Source: an uncultured Methanomicrobiales archaeon
GTDB taxonomy: Archaea > Halobacteriota > Methanomicrobia > Methanomicrobiales > Methanospirillaceae
Length of the DNA: 44,154 nucleotides
Direction: 5' to 3'
NCBI GenBank assembly: GCA_903828975.1
Contig: CAIKOD010000021.1
Coordinates: forward strand, 1 to 44,154
Shown here: positions 28,423 to 39,502 of the stretch, one piece after another
Layout: every line of letters begins with the position of its first letter
Position numbering within the stretch: position 1 is the stretch's first letter
Notes under the pieces: model-generated
Told to the model about the DNA's origin: nothing
The model's input: the letters and a program-made list of their open reading frames with translations, nothing else
The model's database searches: none
Program-made: the position numbers and the translations under genes

Positions 28423-29619
28423 TCAATCAGTCTTCATTTTCAGAATTTTCATGCAGTAGAGGTCAAGAGAATCAAGGAGAGCTTTTCTCGCCGCCTTTGC
28501 CCGTTTTTCCTCGCCTGAAAAGGCATCTTCCGTGGCATATTCTATCAGTATGAGGTAATGACTTTTCGGGAGGGCCCGGTTCCTGATCTCCTCGAGACAT
28601 GCATAGGTCTCGGTCTTTTTTCCTGCGACAAGTTCGAATTCAAAATCGAGAAGCGCGAGGACATTGGAGGGCATCTTTTTTCCAACCGCGATCTTCCGGA
28701 AACTGCTGTAGGCAGAGTTCTGCGAAGAGATTATTGAAAGCTGCATCCCATAATAAACAGGTTCCAGTTCATCAGGGTGCTGCTGCATCATCTGCCTTAC
28801 TACCGCCGTTGCCCCGCTTGCATCACGGATCTCAATTTTATAGTGATACAGGTCACGGAGGAAGAACATATCACTGAAGTACCGTTCTGATGCAATCTTC
28901 AGGAGCTCCCCCCTCATATCCCTGTTACCATCTTTCCTGGCCTTTTCGAGGCCGATTTTTAAGAACTCCACTTCAGCAGGGAACCAGTCTACTGAAAGCC
29001 GGAGCATGTACCAGAAAATCTTGTTGATTTTCAGCTCCTGGAGCACGTGGGGGAATTTCAGCCGGTTCACCGGGGGACAAAGACGTACCATCTCAATCAT
29101 CTGTTCCCTTGCAGCGAGTGCTTTTTCGCTTGGCCTCCGGTTATGGGCAGGTATTCCGTCTTCTTTGAGGTGCTCCTCAGAGAGGGCATAATAACAGTAG
29201 GAGATAGCGGTACAGATGATCGCGTCGGTTGTCCGGTATTTGGTAAGGACCTCTGCAGCCTGGTTATACTTTCCAAGATCGATCAATTTGAAACCAAGGA
29301 TGATATCAAAAATCATCCGGCCGCTCTGCCGTTTCCTCATCCGGACTGCGTGGGAAAAAAGGCGCTCGACATACTCGATCTCACCGGAACGCTTACTCAC
29401 TTCCAGCACTTTCATCGTTACATCATCGATCAGGCGGTCGTGTGCTTCATCGCTGATACCCCGGAACGAATTCTCTATGATAGACATGACATGCCCGTAA
29501 AAAACCGGGAGGTTCGAATCAATCTTGTCGGCATTCTTCTCGACATATTCCGATAATTCTTTCTTCACCTGGGCAATTCTGACGTCGAGAACCGCATCAG
29601 GCTGCCACTCTTCTTCCAT
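28423..29619 (-). CDS. Hypothetical helical-repeat (TPR-like) protein
   Basis: Alpha-helical repeats; start MEEEWQPDAVLDVR. Confidence 0.55.
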   Translation of the reverse strand: MEEEWQPDAVLDVRIAQVKKELSEYVEKNADKIDSNLPVFYGHVMSIIENSFRGISDEAHDRLIDDVTMKVLEVSKRSGEIEYVERLFSHAVRMRKRQSGRMIFDIILGFKLIDLGKYNQAAEVLTKYRTTDAIICTAISYCYYALSEEHLKEDGIPAHNRRPSEKALAAREQMIEMVRLCPPVNRLKFPHVLQELKINKIFWYMLRLSVDWFPAEVEFLKIGLEKARKDGNRDMRGELLKIASERYFSDMFFLRDLYHYKIEIRDASGATAVVRQMMQQHPDELEPVYYGMQLSIISSQNSAYSSFRKIAVGKKMPSNVLALLDFEFELVAGKKTETYACLEEIRNRALPKSHYLILIEYATEDAFSGEEKRAKAARKALLDSLDLYCMKILKMKTD

Positions 29620-29774
29620 AGGGTACCTTTGACATTTCAGACTATAATAATTTTTAGAAGATGGCCGGGATTTAACAAACAGGCAATGATTCCACCATAT
29701 TATTCCACTACTCACCGGTGGGAACTCTTATCCGGGACAAGGGACAATTATTTGTCAGACGAATGGGTCTTTCC

Positions 29775-31409
29775 ATGCTCTTCCGGGAATTTTCTGCCAT
29801 CTGTGAACAACTTGAGGGAATTTCAGGTCGTCTCGAGATGATCGACCTGATCAGCCGGCGGCTCCCGTCACTTTCTGACGAGGAACTGCCGGTCTTCGTG
29901 CGGTTCATCATGGGCCGCATATTCCCGGACTGGAGCCCGTTGAAGCTTGGGATTGGTCCAAGCCTCCTCTACGAAGGGGTCGCCTATGTTGTTGGTACAA
30001 AGAGGGAATCTGTTATTGAGACCATCAACAGGACGGGTGAGGTAGGAAAGGCAGTAGAACTCCTTCTAGCCGGTAAAGAACAGACTTCCTTTTTTTCCGA
30101 AGAACTCGATCTTGTCACGGTCTATTGTGAGTTCGAAAAAATCGCGGATACCGGGGGAAAGAAATCGCAACGGGAAAAACTGCTGGGCGTCCGGAAGCTC
30201 CTTGCAAATGCAACACCCCTCGAGGGGCGTTACCTCGCCCGGATCATGCTGGAAGACCTGCGGATCGGCATAGGGGAGGGGAATATCAGGGAAGCAGTTG
30301 CCAGGGCATTCGGGATTGATTCCGCCGTTGTTGAACATGCCGTGCAGGCCTTAAACGATCTCGGGTATGTTGCGCAGCTCGCAAAGACCGGGGAGGCCGC
30401 CCTCCGGGACGTCCACATATCCCCGTTCCGACCGGTAAAGATGATGCTCGCCCAGCAGGGGTCAATTATGTCAGCAATCGAAGAAAACGGGACAATCGCA
30501 GCAGAATACAAATATGACGGGAGCAGGTTCCAGTTTCATCGGCGGGGCGGCCTTTCCCGGCTATATTCCCGGAAACTTGAGGACGTGACAAATGCCCTCC
30601 CGGATGTGATCGCCATCCTGAACGGGTCAACAGACCATGATATCATCCTCGACGGGGAGGTAATTGCTATAAAAGAGGGAAAACCTCTCCCATTCCAGGC
30701 AGTGCTCCGCAGGTTCCGCAGGAAACACGGGATTTCTGAAATGCAGGAGGAGGTGAAACTCGTCCCGAATGTATTCGATATCCTCTACCTCGACGGCGAG
30801 ACCCTGATCGACCTCCCGTTATCAGAGAGGAGGAAGCGTCTTGACAGGGCTGTCAGCAGTCATGTCGCACCGCAGCTCGTAAGCGGTGACCCGGTGGTTG
30901 TTGAAGAGTTCTACCATGCTGCCCTTGATGAGGGACATGAGGGGATTATGATCAAGGCTACGCGATCTCCCTATACACCCGGGATGAGGGGGAAGAACTG
31001 GTTGAAGGTCAAGCCTGAAGTAGACACCCTCGACCTTGCCGTTGTCGGTGCCGAATGGGGGGAGGGAAAACGGGCCCATTATTTTGGTTCCTTCCTCCTT
31101 GCATGCCAGGAGAATGGTGAGCTCATCACCCTCTCAAAAGTAGCTACCGGGTTTTCGGACGAGCAGCTTGCAGAGGTATATGACCTGCTCCATGACCGGA
31201 TCATCTCCCAGTCCGGAAAAGAGGTGCGTTTTGAACCGGGACTTGTCTTCGAGGTCGGTTACTCAGAGCTCCAGGTAAGTCCGAACTACCCGGCAGGATT
31301 TGCATTGCGTTTCCCCCGGTTCGTCCGGATCAGGGATGACAAGGACATTACTGATATAGAAACACTGGGGGGCATCAGGGAACGGTACCAGCGGCAGCCA
31401 AATAGTTAA
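29775..31409 (+). CDS. lig: ATP-dependent DNA ligase
   Basis: [14 protein letters not shown] (motif I KYDGxR), [38 protein letters not shown]. Confidence 0.95.
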   Translation: MLFREFSAICEQLEGISGRLEMIDLISRRLPSLSDEELPVFVRFIMGRIFPDWSPLKLGIGPSLLYEGVAYVVGTKRESVIETINRTGEVGKAVELLLAGKEQTSFFSEELDLVTVYCEFEKIADTGGKKSQREKLLGVRKLLANATPLEGRYLARIMLEDLRIGIGEGNIREAVARAFGIDSAVVEHAVQALNDLGYVAQLAKTGEAALRDVHISPFRPVKMMLAQQGSIMSAIEENGTIAAEYKYDGSRFQFHRRGGLSRLYSRKLEDVTNALPDVIAILNGSTDHDIILDGEVIAIKEGKPLPFQAVLRRFRRKHGISEMQEEVKLVPNVFDILYLDGETLIDLPLSERRKRLDRAVSSHVAPQLVSGDPVVVEEFYHAALDEGHEGIMIKATRSPYTPGMRGKNWLKVKPEVDTLDLAVVGAEWGEGKRAHYFGSFLLACQENGELITLSKVATGFSDEQLAEVYDLLHDRIISQSGKEVRFEPGLVFEVGYSELQVSPNYPAGFALRFPRFVRIRDDKDITDIETLGGIRERYQRQPNS

Positions 31410-31472
31410 AGGAACGGCAGATATGAAAAACTCCGGCAAAACAATCTGAAAGGCCACTTTTTTCATGCTCAT

Positions 31473-31493
31473 CTATGAGCCAGAGGCTCATAG
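31473..31493 (+). terminator. Hairpin CTATGAGCC-AGA-GGCTCATAG downstream of ligase
   Basis: Perfect 9-bp arms, 3-nt loop. Confidence 0.5.
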
Positions 31494-31501
31494 CATGCTT
31501 T

Positions 31502-31683
31502 GTTAAAACTCTTTCAAATCTATCTTACGGATTGGTAATTCCAAAATTTCGTCACGCTCCCGGGGCTCATGGCCCGCCGCTGTGGCGACCCTGGTTGGGA
31601 TAGGTATTAATCTTGTAAATCTCTGAAATTTTCTTGAATGCCCCCATTAAACCCTGCCAATGAATATCTTATCGGGGGTGGGG
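31502..31683 (-). repeat. Dispersed intergenic repeat copy B (inverted relative to copy A)
   Basis: Shared GATAAGATAT, AATTTCAGAGATT, GGGTCGCCAMAGCGGCG, GCGTGA, TTTTGGAAT. Confidence 0.75.
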
Positions 31684-31814
31684 CAGGGAGGGGGTGAAAA
31701 CCCCTCCTGTCAACGTATTCCCTCTTTTTTTAAATATGCAGGGTTTCAACAAAGCCAAAGGAACGTTTTTAATATCAGGCAGGGCCAGGCATTCCGATGG
31801 TATAGAACCTCTTT

Positions 31815-32963
31815 TCAGGTCCTGAAATCAAAGAGTGCCCTCTGGTTACGAATTTCGGGAAGAAGGGTGCTGTATCCTTCCCAACCGGTAAAACCTGATG
31901 CAATACCAGCCCTCATTACTGCCTGATCAACGGTCTCACACGGGATACCAGGTTGCCTCAAGGCACCCCTCGTTGCTTCCCTAATCACCCAGGTCCCAAG
32001 CGGTGCCCAGTATTCAGCTGAAACACACCTGATAACGATAACTCTCGCACACTTCCTGGTTGCTTCCAGGTATTCAGCTACCGCGAGCCTTGCAGAATAA
32101 TAAGCACCACTTATCGGGGAGTACCCCTTCTTCTTCATCCCCTCCCGGTCAACGGTGATACTTTCAGAATCCCCTGACCAGAGGCTCTGTGGTTCCCACC
32201 GTTCAATCATCTCATAACGCCAGTCACCCGGCAGTAACACCACGACAATCCGGTTGGCATAGAGGTCATTCGAGAATACCCGGATATGATCAACCGGCGT
32301 GTAACGTGCAATCTTTTGTTTCAGGGCAGAGGAGACAGCGTCATCAACCGCCGTTATCGACCACCGTGTCGGGACGACCTTCCGTCGCCTGCCAATTAAC
32401 CCACCGGACATCAGGTGGCTTATCTGGTATACATCAATACCGGACCGATGGAGTTCGGAGCAGGCACCATTCGCTCCCAGGTCGGTATCAGATGTGACCC
32501 GGTCAACGGAAGGATCGACTTTAGGGTTATCGATCACCTTCATCTTCTCAAGACTGCCGGACAGCCCGACAGGGGCAACCGTGCCGTCAAACGTCAGGTC
32601 AAAAGATACCGGACGGGTGAACCTGACTTCAACATCAAGCGGGACACTCGAAATCGCCAGTTCCTGGAGGGCCGGAAGGTAGGGGGCCACAGGGGATACT
32701 CCCCTGATTGTCCGGGCCCTGATATCCACGATATCATCAATCCCAAGCCCGGATGCTACCCATGACGGGGGGTCATCCGCATCGTTAATCAAGAGAGGGC
32801 CCCCGGTAACCCTCGGGTACCCGTACGAACCGATAAAAAGTGAAGGTGAAGCCCCCATGAACTCCTGCCTGGGAACAGTCCGTACCTGGGCATGGAACCG
32901 TTTCATCACCGGGCAATGGGGGAGTCCGCACATTCCCTTTCCCTTACAGGTCGCACACATCAT
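31815..32963 (-). CDS. nreA: Nre-family archaeal DNA repair protein with C-terminal PIP-like motif
   Basis: N-term CATCKGKGMCGLPHCPVMKRF zinc motif, GSYGYPRVTGGPL; C-term QRALFDFRT fits QxxLxxF. Confidence 0.85.
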   Translation of the reverse strand: MMCATCKGKGMCGLPHCPVMKRFHAQVRTVPRQEFMGASPSLFIGSYGYPRVTGGPLLINDADDPPSWVASGLGIDDIVDIRARTIRGVSPVAPYLPALQELAISSVPLDVEVRFTRPVSFDLTFDGTVAPVGLSGSLEKMKVIDNPKVDPSVDRVTSDTDLGANGACSELHRSGIDVYQISHLMSGGLIGRRRKVVPTRWSITAVDDAVSSALKQKIARYTPVDHIRVFSNDLYANRIVVVLLPGDWRYEMIERWEPQSLWSGDSESITVDREGMKKKGYSPISGAYYSARLAVAEYLEATRKCARVIVIRCVSAEYWAPLGTWVIREATRGALRQPGIPCETVDQAVMRAGIASGFTGWEGYSTLLPEIRNQRALFDFRT

Positions 32964-34009
32964 CGTGGGTATTCCTCCGGATACACAACAGTCCCCCGGT
33001 CACCAATAGCAGATACCTGCGCTTTGACCCATGTATCCCATTCTACAGGTCCGTTTGGAATATTTTTAGCAATTTCACGCCCAAGATCATCATCACGACC
33101 GGACTTCACCATGACCACCACTGAACCAGGCGCAAACTTCGGTGCTATTACCCCGTCTGCGTCACCATCGACAATACCGAACACCGGGATACCCCGGTGC
33201 GCACAGATATGCCCGCAGACCGAGGTGGTATCGTCACCAATGGCGAGCACTCCTGCGACGTCTTCATCCAGGTTCTGGTACAGCCCATGACCGCAATGGT
33301 CTATTACAATCACGCGGCCTACCGCCGTGCCTCTATGTTTCTCATACGGGCCACCATGATTCCGGCGCCTGACAACCCCGCTCTTACACCATGCCCCGAC
33401 AGGTGACACCGGACCGAGACGGGCAAGTTTCTCAAATCCATGAATTTTCGGACGCAACCCGGATACTGGTTCAATCCTGCCATCCAGGCCCCTGATTACG
33501 ACGGTGGCTGCGGTGGCAGTCCCGATTACAAGACCGTTTACAAAGACCGGCTCACCGGGGATGCAGCCGCGAATTTCCCGCAGACCTTCCACTTCCACTT
33601 CCGGAAGGGCACTACACCGCTCAACCGGAAAGCAGGTTGCACGGGATAAAAAATCTGCAAGCCCGGGGTCTGCATCGTTCCAGGCATAGATCGTCCGGTC
33701 ACTGCACTCGAGATGGACGAGTCCCGCCGGGAGCAGTCTCCCGGCAATAATCCGGCCAAAAATTTGCCCCGATTCACGGGTCTTGCCACAGTTTGCGAGA
33801 AACGCAGGGACTTCCAGGTCGCGGAGGACATATGAAGGTGGCTGTCCGGCGAACTCAAGGGGGAGACCTGATTCCTCGGCAGCGGTCCGGGCCATGATCC
33901 CGGAAACAATCGTCCTTCCAGGCCGGATATTCTCTATCAGCCACCGGACGTAGCCGAGGTCAAAGATATCGGGACCATGTACGACCATTACAGGGGGATT
34001 TGTCAGCAC
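32960..34009 (-). CDS. DUF2117-family protein
   Basis: VMVVHGPDIFDLGYVRWLI, GRTAVGRVIVIDHCGHGLYQNLDEDVAGVLAIGDDTTSVCGHI. Confidence 0.7.
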   Translation of the reverse strand: MLTNPPVMVVHGPDIFDLGYVRWLIENIRPGRTIVSGIMARTAAEESGLPLEFAGQPPSYVLRDLEVPAFLANCGKTRESGQIFGRIIAGRLLPAGLVHLECSDRTIYAWNDADPGLADFLSRATCFPVERCSALPEVEVEGLREIRGCIPGEPVFVNGLVIGTATAATVVIRGLDGRIEPVSGLRPKIHGFEKLARLGPVSPVGAWCKSGVVRRRNHGGPYEKHRGTAVGRVIVIDHCGHGLYQNLDEDVAGVLAIGDDTTSVCGHICAHRGIPVFGIVDGDADGVIAPKFAPGSVVVMVKSGRDDDLGREIAKNIPNGPVEWDTWVKAQVSAIGDRGTVVYPEEYPR

Positions 34010-34174
34010 CGCGGTTCACCACCAGCGAACATTGTACAGGTATCGCTCCCGTGTATCAGTACCCTCCCGGATCAGCCCGCAAGGGTCGGGTGGGAAGTAC
34101 TACCCCCGACAACAAAAGCAATAATCACATGCAGGTCAACCTACTATAGTAATTTATTGCCGGATTGCGAGACT

Positions 34175-35404
34175 ATGATGACAGAATGGAACGATCGAAG
34201 GGTACTGATTACCGGTGCGGGAGGGTTTGCGGGCCCGTACCTCGCCCGCTACCTCCTCGACCAGGGTGCCCGTGTCCATGGTCTGGTGAGAAAACCCATT
34301 AAAGATGACCTCCACCAGAATACAGCCGGCTCGCGGGGTGCATCAGGGATGATACAGGTCATCGGGGATCTTGATAATCCTGCAAGTCTGGAAGACGCGA
34401 TTGAAGCTGCGGACCCGGAAGTAGTCTTTCACCTTGCAGCCCAGTCATCTGTGGCGAAGTCATTTACCGATCCGCTTGGGACGATGCAGACGAATTGTAT
34501 CGGGACCAATAACCTCCTTGAAGCGGTAAGGAACGGCGATGGTGACCCGGTCGTGGTGTTTGCAGGCTCTTCTGATGAATATGGACTGGTGGTGAGCTCC
34601 CCGCAACAATATGAGCAACAAAAAAAGCACTATGGCATAATCTTCCCGGAACCAGTAATCCCAGAAGTACCAATCTCTGAAACAAACCCGCTCAGGCCAA
34701 TGTCCCCCTACGCGGTAAGCAAGGTCTTCGGGGACCACCTGACAAGGAACTATTTTCATAGCTATGGCGTAAAAACGGTAGTTTCACGCACATTCAACCA
34801 CGAAGGTGCAGGGCGCGGGGTTATGTTTGTGACCGCAGTTATCGCACGACAGGTAGCACAGCTGGTTGCAGGTGAAACCGGTTCCCTCTCGATTGGCAAT
34901 GTCAATGCGTTCCGGGACTGGTCCCATATCGACGACGCCATCCGTGGTTACTGTATTCTTGCCACAAAGGGAGTCTATGGTGATGTCTATAACCTCGGTA
35001 CAATGCGGACCACCTCGGTATTGTCGTACCTTCTCATGAGTCTCGAGACTGCAGGATACCCGGTGCAGCAGGTAGAAGCATCAAATGGTGGTAAGGTCAT
35101 CAAGGACCCGACGAAAACCGATATCACACCCATGTTTGGTATCCGGTTCCCCAAGACAAAACTTGACAGGATGCTCCTTTCAGGGGAGGTGGAATACCTG
35201 CTTGAAGATGGCGGCATCACAATCCGGACAGCGAAAGGGACGGTCCCTGTTATATTCGACCCGGCGAAGTTCCGGCCTGCAGAAGTACCGATCCTGCTCG
35301 CAGATACCCGGAAAATAGAAAAAATTGGGTTCCGGGTATCATACAGCGTCGAAGATATTATCCGGGACCAGCTCGCATTTTTTTCAGACCCTCTAAACAG
35401 GTAA
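34175..35404 (+). CDS. NAD-dependent epimerase/dehydratase (GDP-mannose 4,6-dehydratase-like)
   Basis: LITGAGGFAGPYLARYL, FHLAAQSSVAKSF, PMSPYAVSKVFGDHL. Confidence 0.88.
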   Translation: MMTEWNDRRVLITGAGGFAGPYLARYLLDQGARVHGLVRKPIKDDLHQNTAGSRGASGMIQVIGDLDNPASLEDAIEAADPEVVFHLAAQSSVAKSFTDPLGTMQTNCIGTNNLLEAVRNGDGDPVVVFAGSSDEYGLVVSSPQQYEQQKKHYGIIFPEPVIPEVPISETNPLRPMSPYAVSKVFGDHLTRNYFHSYGVKTVVSRTFNHEGAGRGVMFVTAVIARQVAQLVAGETGSLSIGNVNAFRDWSHIDDAIRGYCILATKGVYGDVYNLGTMRTTSVLSYLLMSLETAGYPVQQVEASNGGKVIKDPTKTDITPMFGIRFPKTKLDRMLLSGEVEYLLEDGGITIRTAKGTVPVIFDPAKFRPAEVPILLADTRKIEKIGFRVSYSVEDIIRDQLAFFSDPLNR

Positions 35405-35409
35405 CATCA

Positions 35410-36765
35410 TCATGATCGCAAGTAGCGGTCATCGAACCGGATGATATCGTCTTCCTCGAGGTACTCGCCGATCTGGACTTCGATAACCTCGAGGGGGATC
35501 TTTCCTGAATTACCTAACCGGTGTTTCGTTCCTTCAGGGACATACGTGCTCTCCCCGCGTTTGAACTGGTACTCCTTCCCATCAAGGTGGACATCGGCCA
35601 TCCCGCTTACGACAATCCAGTGCTCGCTCCGGTGGAGATGTTTCTGGAGGGATAGTTGTTCAGCGGGCTTCACGGTAAGCCGTTTAATCCGGAAAAACTG
35701 GGACCTTTCAAGCTCGATATATGAACCCCATGGCCGTTGTACCTGCAGGGGATAATCGACCACCGGGTCACCTTTATCCCTGAGACGCCTGACCATCTCA
35801 TTGACCCTGCCACTCTGAACTGTGTCCGCAACGAGCAGGGCATCCCCCGTATCCACTACCACGAGGTCCTTCACCCCGATCAATGCAACTTTCCTTCCCG
35901 GTGCAGATACAAAATTACCCGTTGCATCGAGGTATTCAGCCTCCCCGGTATTCCCGGCAGAATCATGGTCTCGGTACTCATACCAGGCCTGGAATGTCCC
36001 TAAATCCGTCCATGGTGCCTTCAGTGGTACTACCGCAACCTGTCCGGATTTTTCAAGAAGTCCATAATCAATAGACAGTGAGGGAAGTTCCTGGTAATCA
36101 GGGATATTGTTTTCAAATGCCTTTAGAAATTCCGGCTGGTACCTCGCAAGCTCCAGAAAAAACATTTTCGTGGAAAAAAGGAACATCCCGCTATTCCAGA
36201 GGTACCCGGATGACAGGTACTGCTCAGCGGTAGGCAGGTCAGGTTTTTCCTTGAATTCCAAAACCCGGTAGCCTGATGCAAGCGGGGTGCCCTGTGCGAT
36301 GTACCCGTACCCGGTATTCGGGTGGGTGGGGGGTATGCCAAAGAGAACAAGGTAGTCGCTGGCAATTCCTGCTGCCTCTTTGATCTCATCCGTTGCAGAC
36401 TCCCCGAGTTTATGGTCGCTTGGAAAAATGGCCACATCTGAGTCGCCAAACCGCTTCCGTATCTCGGACATCGCCCAGGTAATCGCAGGAAGGGTATTCT
36501 TACCAACCGGTTCCCTGAGGACCTGTGATTCCGAAAGGAAATGTCCAAGCTCTTCGATCTGGTTCCGGACAAGGTACTGGTGAACCTCATTGGTAACGAT
36601 TATAATATCGCATGGAGCACCCAAGCGTAGGGCACGGAGAAAGGTCTCCTGAAACAGGGAATGCCCTTCAATTTTAAGGAATTGCTTTGGCTGGTACGTC
36701 CGCGAAAGAGGCCACAGCCTTGTACCGACACCTCCTGCAAGGATCACGGATTTGAGAGAGCTCAT
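35410..36765 (-). CDS. manC: Mannose-1-phosphate guanylyltransferase / mannose-6-phosphate isomerase
   Basis: VILAGGVGTRLWPLSRTYQPKQF, FPSDHKL, RPWGSYIELE, SLQKHLHRSEHWIVVSG. Confidence 0.93.
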   Translation of the reverse strand: MSSLKSVILAGGVGTRLWPLSRTYQPKQFLKIEGHSLFQETFLRALRLGAPCDIIIVTNEVHQYLVRNQIEELGHFLSESQVLREPVGKNTLPAITWAMSEIRKRFGDSDVAIFPSDHKLGESATDEIKEAAGIASDYLVLFGIPPTHPNTGYGYIAQGTPLASGYRVLEFKEKPDLPTAEQYLSSGYLWNSGMFLFSTKMFFLELARYQPEFLKAFENNIPDYQELPSLSIDYGLLEKSGQVAVVPLKAPWTDLGTFQAWYEYRDHDSAGNTGEAEYLDATGNFVSAPGRKVALIGVKDLVVVDTGDALLVADTVQSGRVNEMVRRLRDKGDPVVDYPLQVQRPWGSYIELERSQFFRIKRLTVKPAEQLSLQKHLHRSEHWIVVSGMADVHLDGKEYQFKRGESTYVPEGTKHRLGNSGKIPLEVIEVQIGEYLEEDDIIRFDDRYLRS

Positions 36766-36907
36766 CGTAATTCATGGCAAGTGTTAGAGATTATTCTCTC
36801 TTATCTGTTCCTGTCCTTTTCTGCTGATGAAAAAAGACATAGAAACTGACACCAGGTAATACCCAGGATCGCGATAACAACAGCGTGCTATGCACGGTCC
36901 TGGCGGA

Positions 36908-39334
36908 TCATGGAGAATCAGCTGTCTGCACCGCTTTTAACGTAAATATCATGATCGCACCCTGTGAAGGGTTATTTGCCACACGATCGTTCACCTTGAT
37001 CTTTCCACCGTACCGGTCAAGGAGCATCTTTACAATATACAGGCCTAATCCCTTTGAATTTCCCCTTGTGGAACCTTTAGACGAATTGATAAATAACTTC
37101 GGTTTTAATTGGTCCGGGATCCCGGGACCATTATCAGCAACCGTTACCGTCACCGTTTCCCCTGTTTGTTTTACCTGGATCCATATGGTGACAAACGGTC
37201 CCCCGAATATCACCGAATTGCTGATAAGGTTGGCAAAAATTTCCGATAGGAGGTCATCTGCCATGACCAGGATGCCGGTTTTTTCATAAAACAGGGCAAC
37301 ACCCCTGTTTCTGAGCGTTTCCGTCCTTATTATGGCATCAAGGTCGACAGGGGCAAGGTCAGTCGTTTTTTCCCTGATGCGCCGGATCAGTGTTACTTTC
37401 CGGATTATCTCGATACTCTCTTCGATCCCTTTCCGGGTCGTGATTGCATATTCTTTCATTTTCCCGTTAAGCATCTCGGTAAGGATATCAATATACCCGA
37501 ACGAGCGGGTATTGGCATCGTTGATATCATGGACAAGGATATCAAGGTACAGGTTGGCTTCTTCGTGGAGCCGCTTCAGTTCTGCGTGGAGTGTTGCCTC
37601 TTCAATTACCCTTCCGATTTTTTCCCCGAGCACTTCCAGGATTGTTTTATCGGTTTCATCGAAGGTATCATTGTCCATCCGCCCTACAAAAATGATGCCT
37701 GAAACCTTTGAATCGGTCCTGATGGGCACAGCAGCCGCAGATTTCAACCCGGTATCCACCAGGTCCCGCAGCATGCCGGGCCTTTCAAAATAGAGCGCAC
37801 GACGATGGAGCAGCAGGGGGGCGAAATCTTCGTTATCTATTCTGATCGAATGGAATTTTGTGGAAAACAATTCATGAATGGGTTTACCGGTACTATACCG
37901 GTATTCAAATTCCCTCCTGTGGGGATCATACACGAATAATGCAGCGAGATCAAATCCCAGATGTTTCGAAAGGCGGTCCATACTCTTCCGGAAAATAATC
38001 TGGAATGGTTGTGTGGGCGAAATAATTGTAACGATATCATTAATGACAGCAAGCTGGTGTGCTTGTTGTTTAATGTCAGATTCGCGCAGTTTTCGTTCAG
38101 TAGTATCAATAATAAACCCCTCAAGTGCGAGAAGGTTATCTTCGCTATCAAAAACACCACACCCCTGCTCCCATACCCACTTTTCGGTACCATCAGCGCA
38201 CAGTATACGGTAGGTGAGTGTAAAGGGGCGCTTTTGCTCGATTGCCTTCTGGACGCTGCTCCAGACTTTTTCCCGGTCTTCCAGGTGGATGAGGCTACCA
38301 TAGAGACAGTTCCCTCCAGATAACTCCTCCGGGTTATATCCCGTCAGCAGGAAACAACCGTCGCTTACAAAATCCATCGGCCAGTCCGGCCTGTTCTGGC
38401 ACCTGTATGCCATTCCAGGAAGATTTGATAGAAGGGTAGCGAGCATTCTGCGGCTCTCCTCGAGCGCCTTCTCGGTTTTTTTCCGCTCGGTAATCTCTTC
38501 CTGGAGGTTCCTGGTGCGTTCGTCCACGCGGTCTTCCAGTTCCTCATTTAGTCGCTTTAATGCCTCTTCTGCCCGCTTTCTGATGGTGATGTCACGTGTA
38601 ATCGAAAGGACTGCAGGCTGACCCTCATACTGGATAAGGCGGCTGGATAACTCTATCGGAATGAACGACCCGTCCCTGCGGATATGGGCACCCTCAAAAA
38701 AGAGGTGTTTTTCAACAAGAAGTTCCTGAATTTTCCCTTTCACCATTGCCGCGTAGTCCGGGGACTCTATATCCATAAGGGACATCTGCAGCAGTTCTTC
38801 ACGTGAATAACCAAGCCGTTCAGAGGTCACCCGGTTTACTTCAAGAATCCGGGCATCAAGGTCGTGGATGATGATCCCATCGCTTGCATTGTCAAAAAGT
38901 GTCCTGAATTTTTCTTCGGATAGTATGAGCGATGCCTCTGTCTGTCGTTTTTCTTCCCTCAGCCGCTTTTCTTCGATTGCGTGGGCAACTGCAATACCAA
39001 GACGGGCCATCCGGTCTTTCAGGAGGTAATCGGATGCACCCTGCTTCATACACTCGATCGCAATTTCATCACCAATGGCCCCGGTAATTACGATAAACGG
39101 GATATCAAACCCTTTCTCCTGGAGAAGGCCCAGCGCAAGGAGCGCATCGAACTGGGGCATCGAGTAATCAGCCAGGATTACCTCAAGTGATGGATCAAGA
39201 TGTGCGAGGAAATCCTCTCTCGTCTCCACGCGCCGGAAGATTGGGTCATAACCCACCTTCTTCAGTTCATGAAGCATCAGTTCGGCATCGGATGGCCGGT
39301 CTTCGAGGATCAGCATTCTCAGAGGGATTGGCAT
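36908..39334 (-). CDS. Hybrid sensor protein: N-terminal receiver, PAS domains, GAF, HATPase
   Basis: LRMLILEDRPSDAELM / ILADYSMPQFDAL receiver; PAS repeats; VADNGPGIPDQLKPKLF..GLGLYIVKMLLDRYGG. Confidence 0.85.
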   Translation of the reverse strand: MPIPLRMLILEDRPSDAELMLHELKKVGYDPIFRRVETREDFLAHLDPSLEVILADYSMPQFDALLALGLLQEKGFDIPFIVITGAIGDEIAIECMKQGASDYLLKDRMARLGIAVAHAIEEKRLREEKRQTEASLILSEEKFRTLFDNASDGIIIHDLDARILEVNRVTSERLGYSREELLQMSLMDIESPDYAAMVKGKIQELLVEKHLFFEGAHIRRDGSFIPIELSSRLIQYEGQPAVLSITRDITIRKRAEEALKRLNEELEDRVDERTRNLQEEITERKKTEKALEESRRMLATLLSNLPGMAYRCQNRPDWPMDFVSDGCFLLTGYNPEELSGGNCLYGSLIHLEDREKVWSSVQKAIEQKRPFTLTYRILCADGTEKWVWEQGCGVFDSEDNLLALEGFIIDTTERKLRESDIKQQAHQLAVINDIVTIISPTQPFQIIFRKSMDRLSKHLGFDLAALFVYDPHRREFEYRYSTGKPIHELFSTKFHSIRIDNEDFAPLLLHRRALYFERPGMLRDLVDTGLKSAAAVPIRTDSKVSGIIFVGRMDNDTFDETDKTILEVLGEKIGRVIEEATLHAELKRLHEEANLYLDILVHDINDANTRSFGYIDILTEMLNGKMKEYAITTRKGIEESIEIIRKVTLIRRIREKTTDLAPVDLDAIIRTETLRNRGVALFYEKTGILVMADDLLSEIFANLISNSVIFGGPFVTIWIQVKQTGETVTVTVADNGPGIPDQLKPKLFINSSKGSTRGNSKGLGLYIVKMLLDRYGGKIKVNDRVANNPSQGAIMIFTLKAVQTADSP

Positions 39335-39502
39335 GACAGGGTACCTGGTATGAACGTTGTGAATGAGCAGGTGGAATTCGAAATGACATGATGTTCAGGG
39401 CCACATAACGTTCTGCAGCGGCCACCCACTGTTTTACACGTATGCAGTATGCGGGGCCTTTCCCTGGGACGGGTCATCGTACCACATACGGGATCAGAGA
39501 GA

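Noticed and set aside
27301-31683. Composite transposon with inverted ends
   Set aside because: No transposase, no target duplication, and the enclosed DNA ligase is probably essential; better described as dispersed repeats.
33142-33689. Plus-strand ORFs opposite the DUF2117 gene
   Set aside because: Antisense, no start context, and the minus-strand frame is well conserved in motif content.
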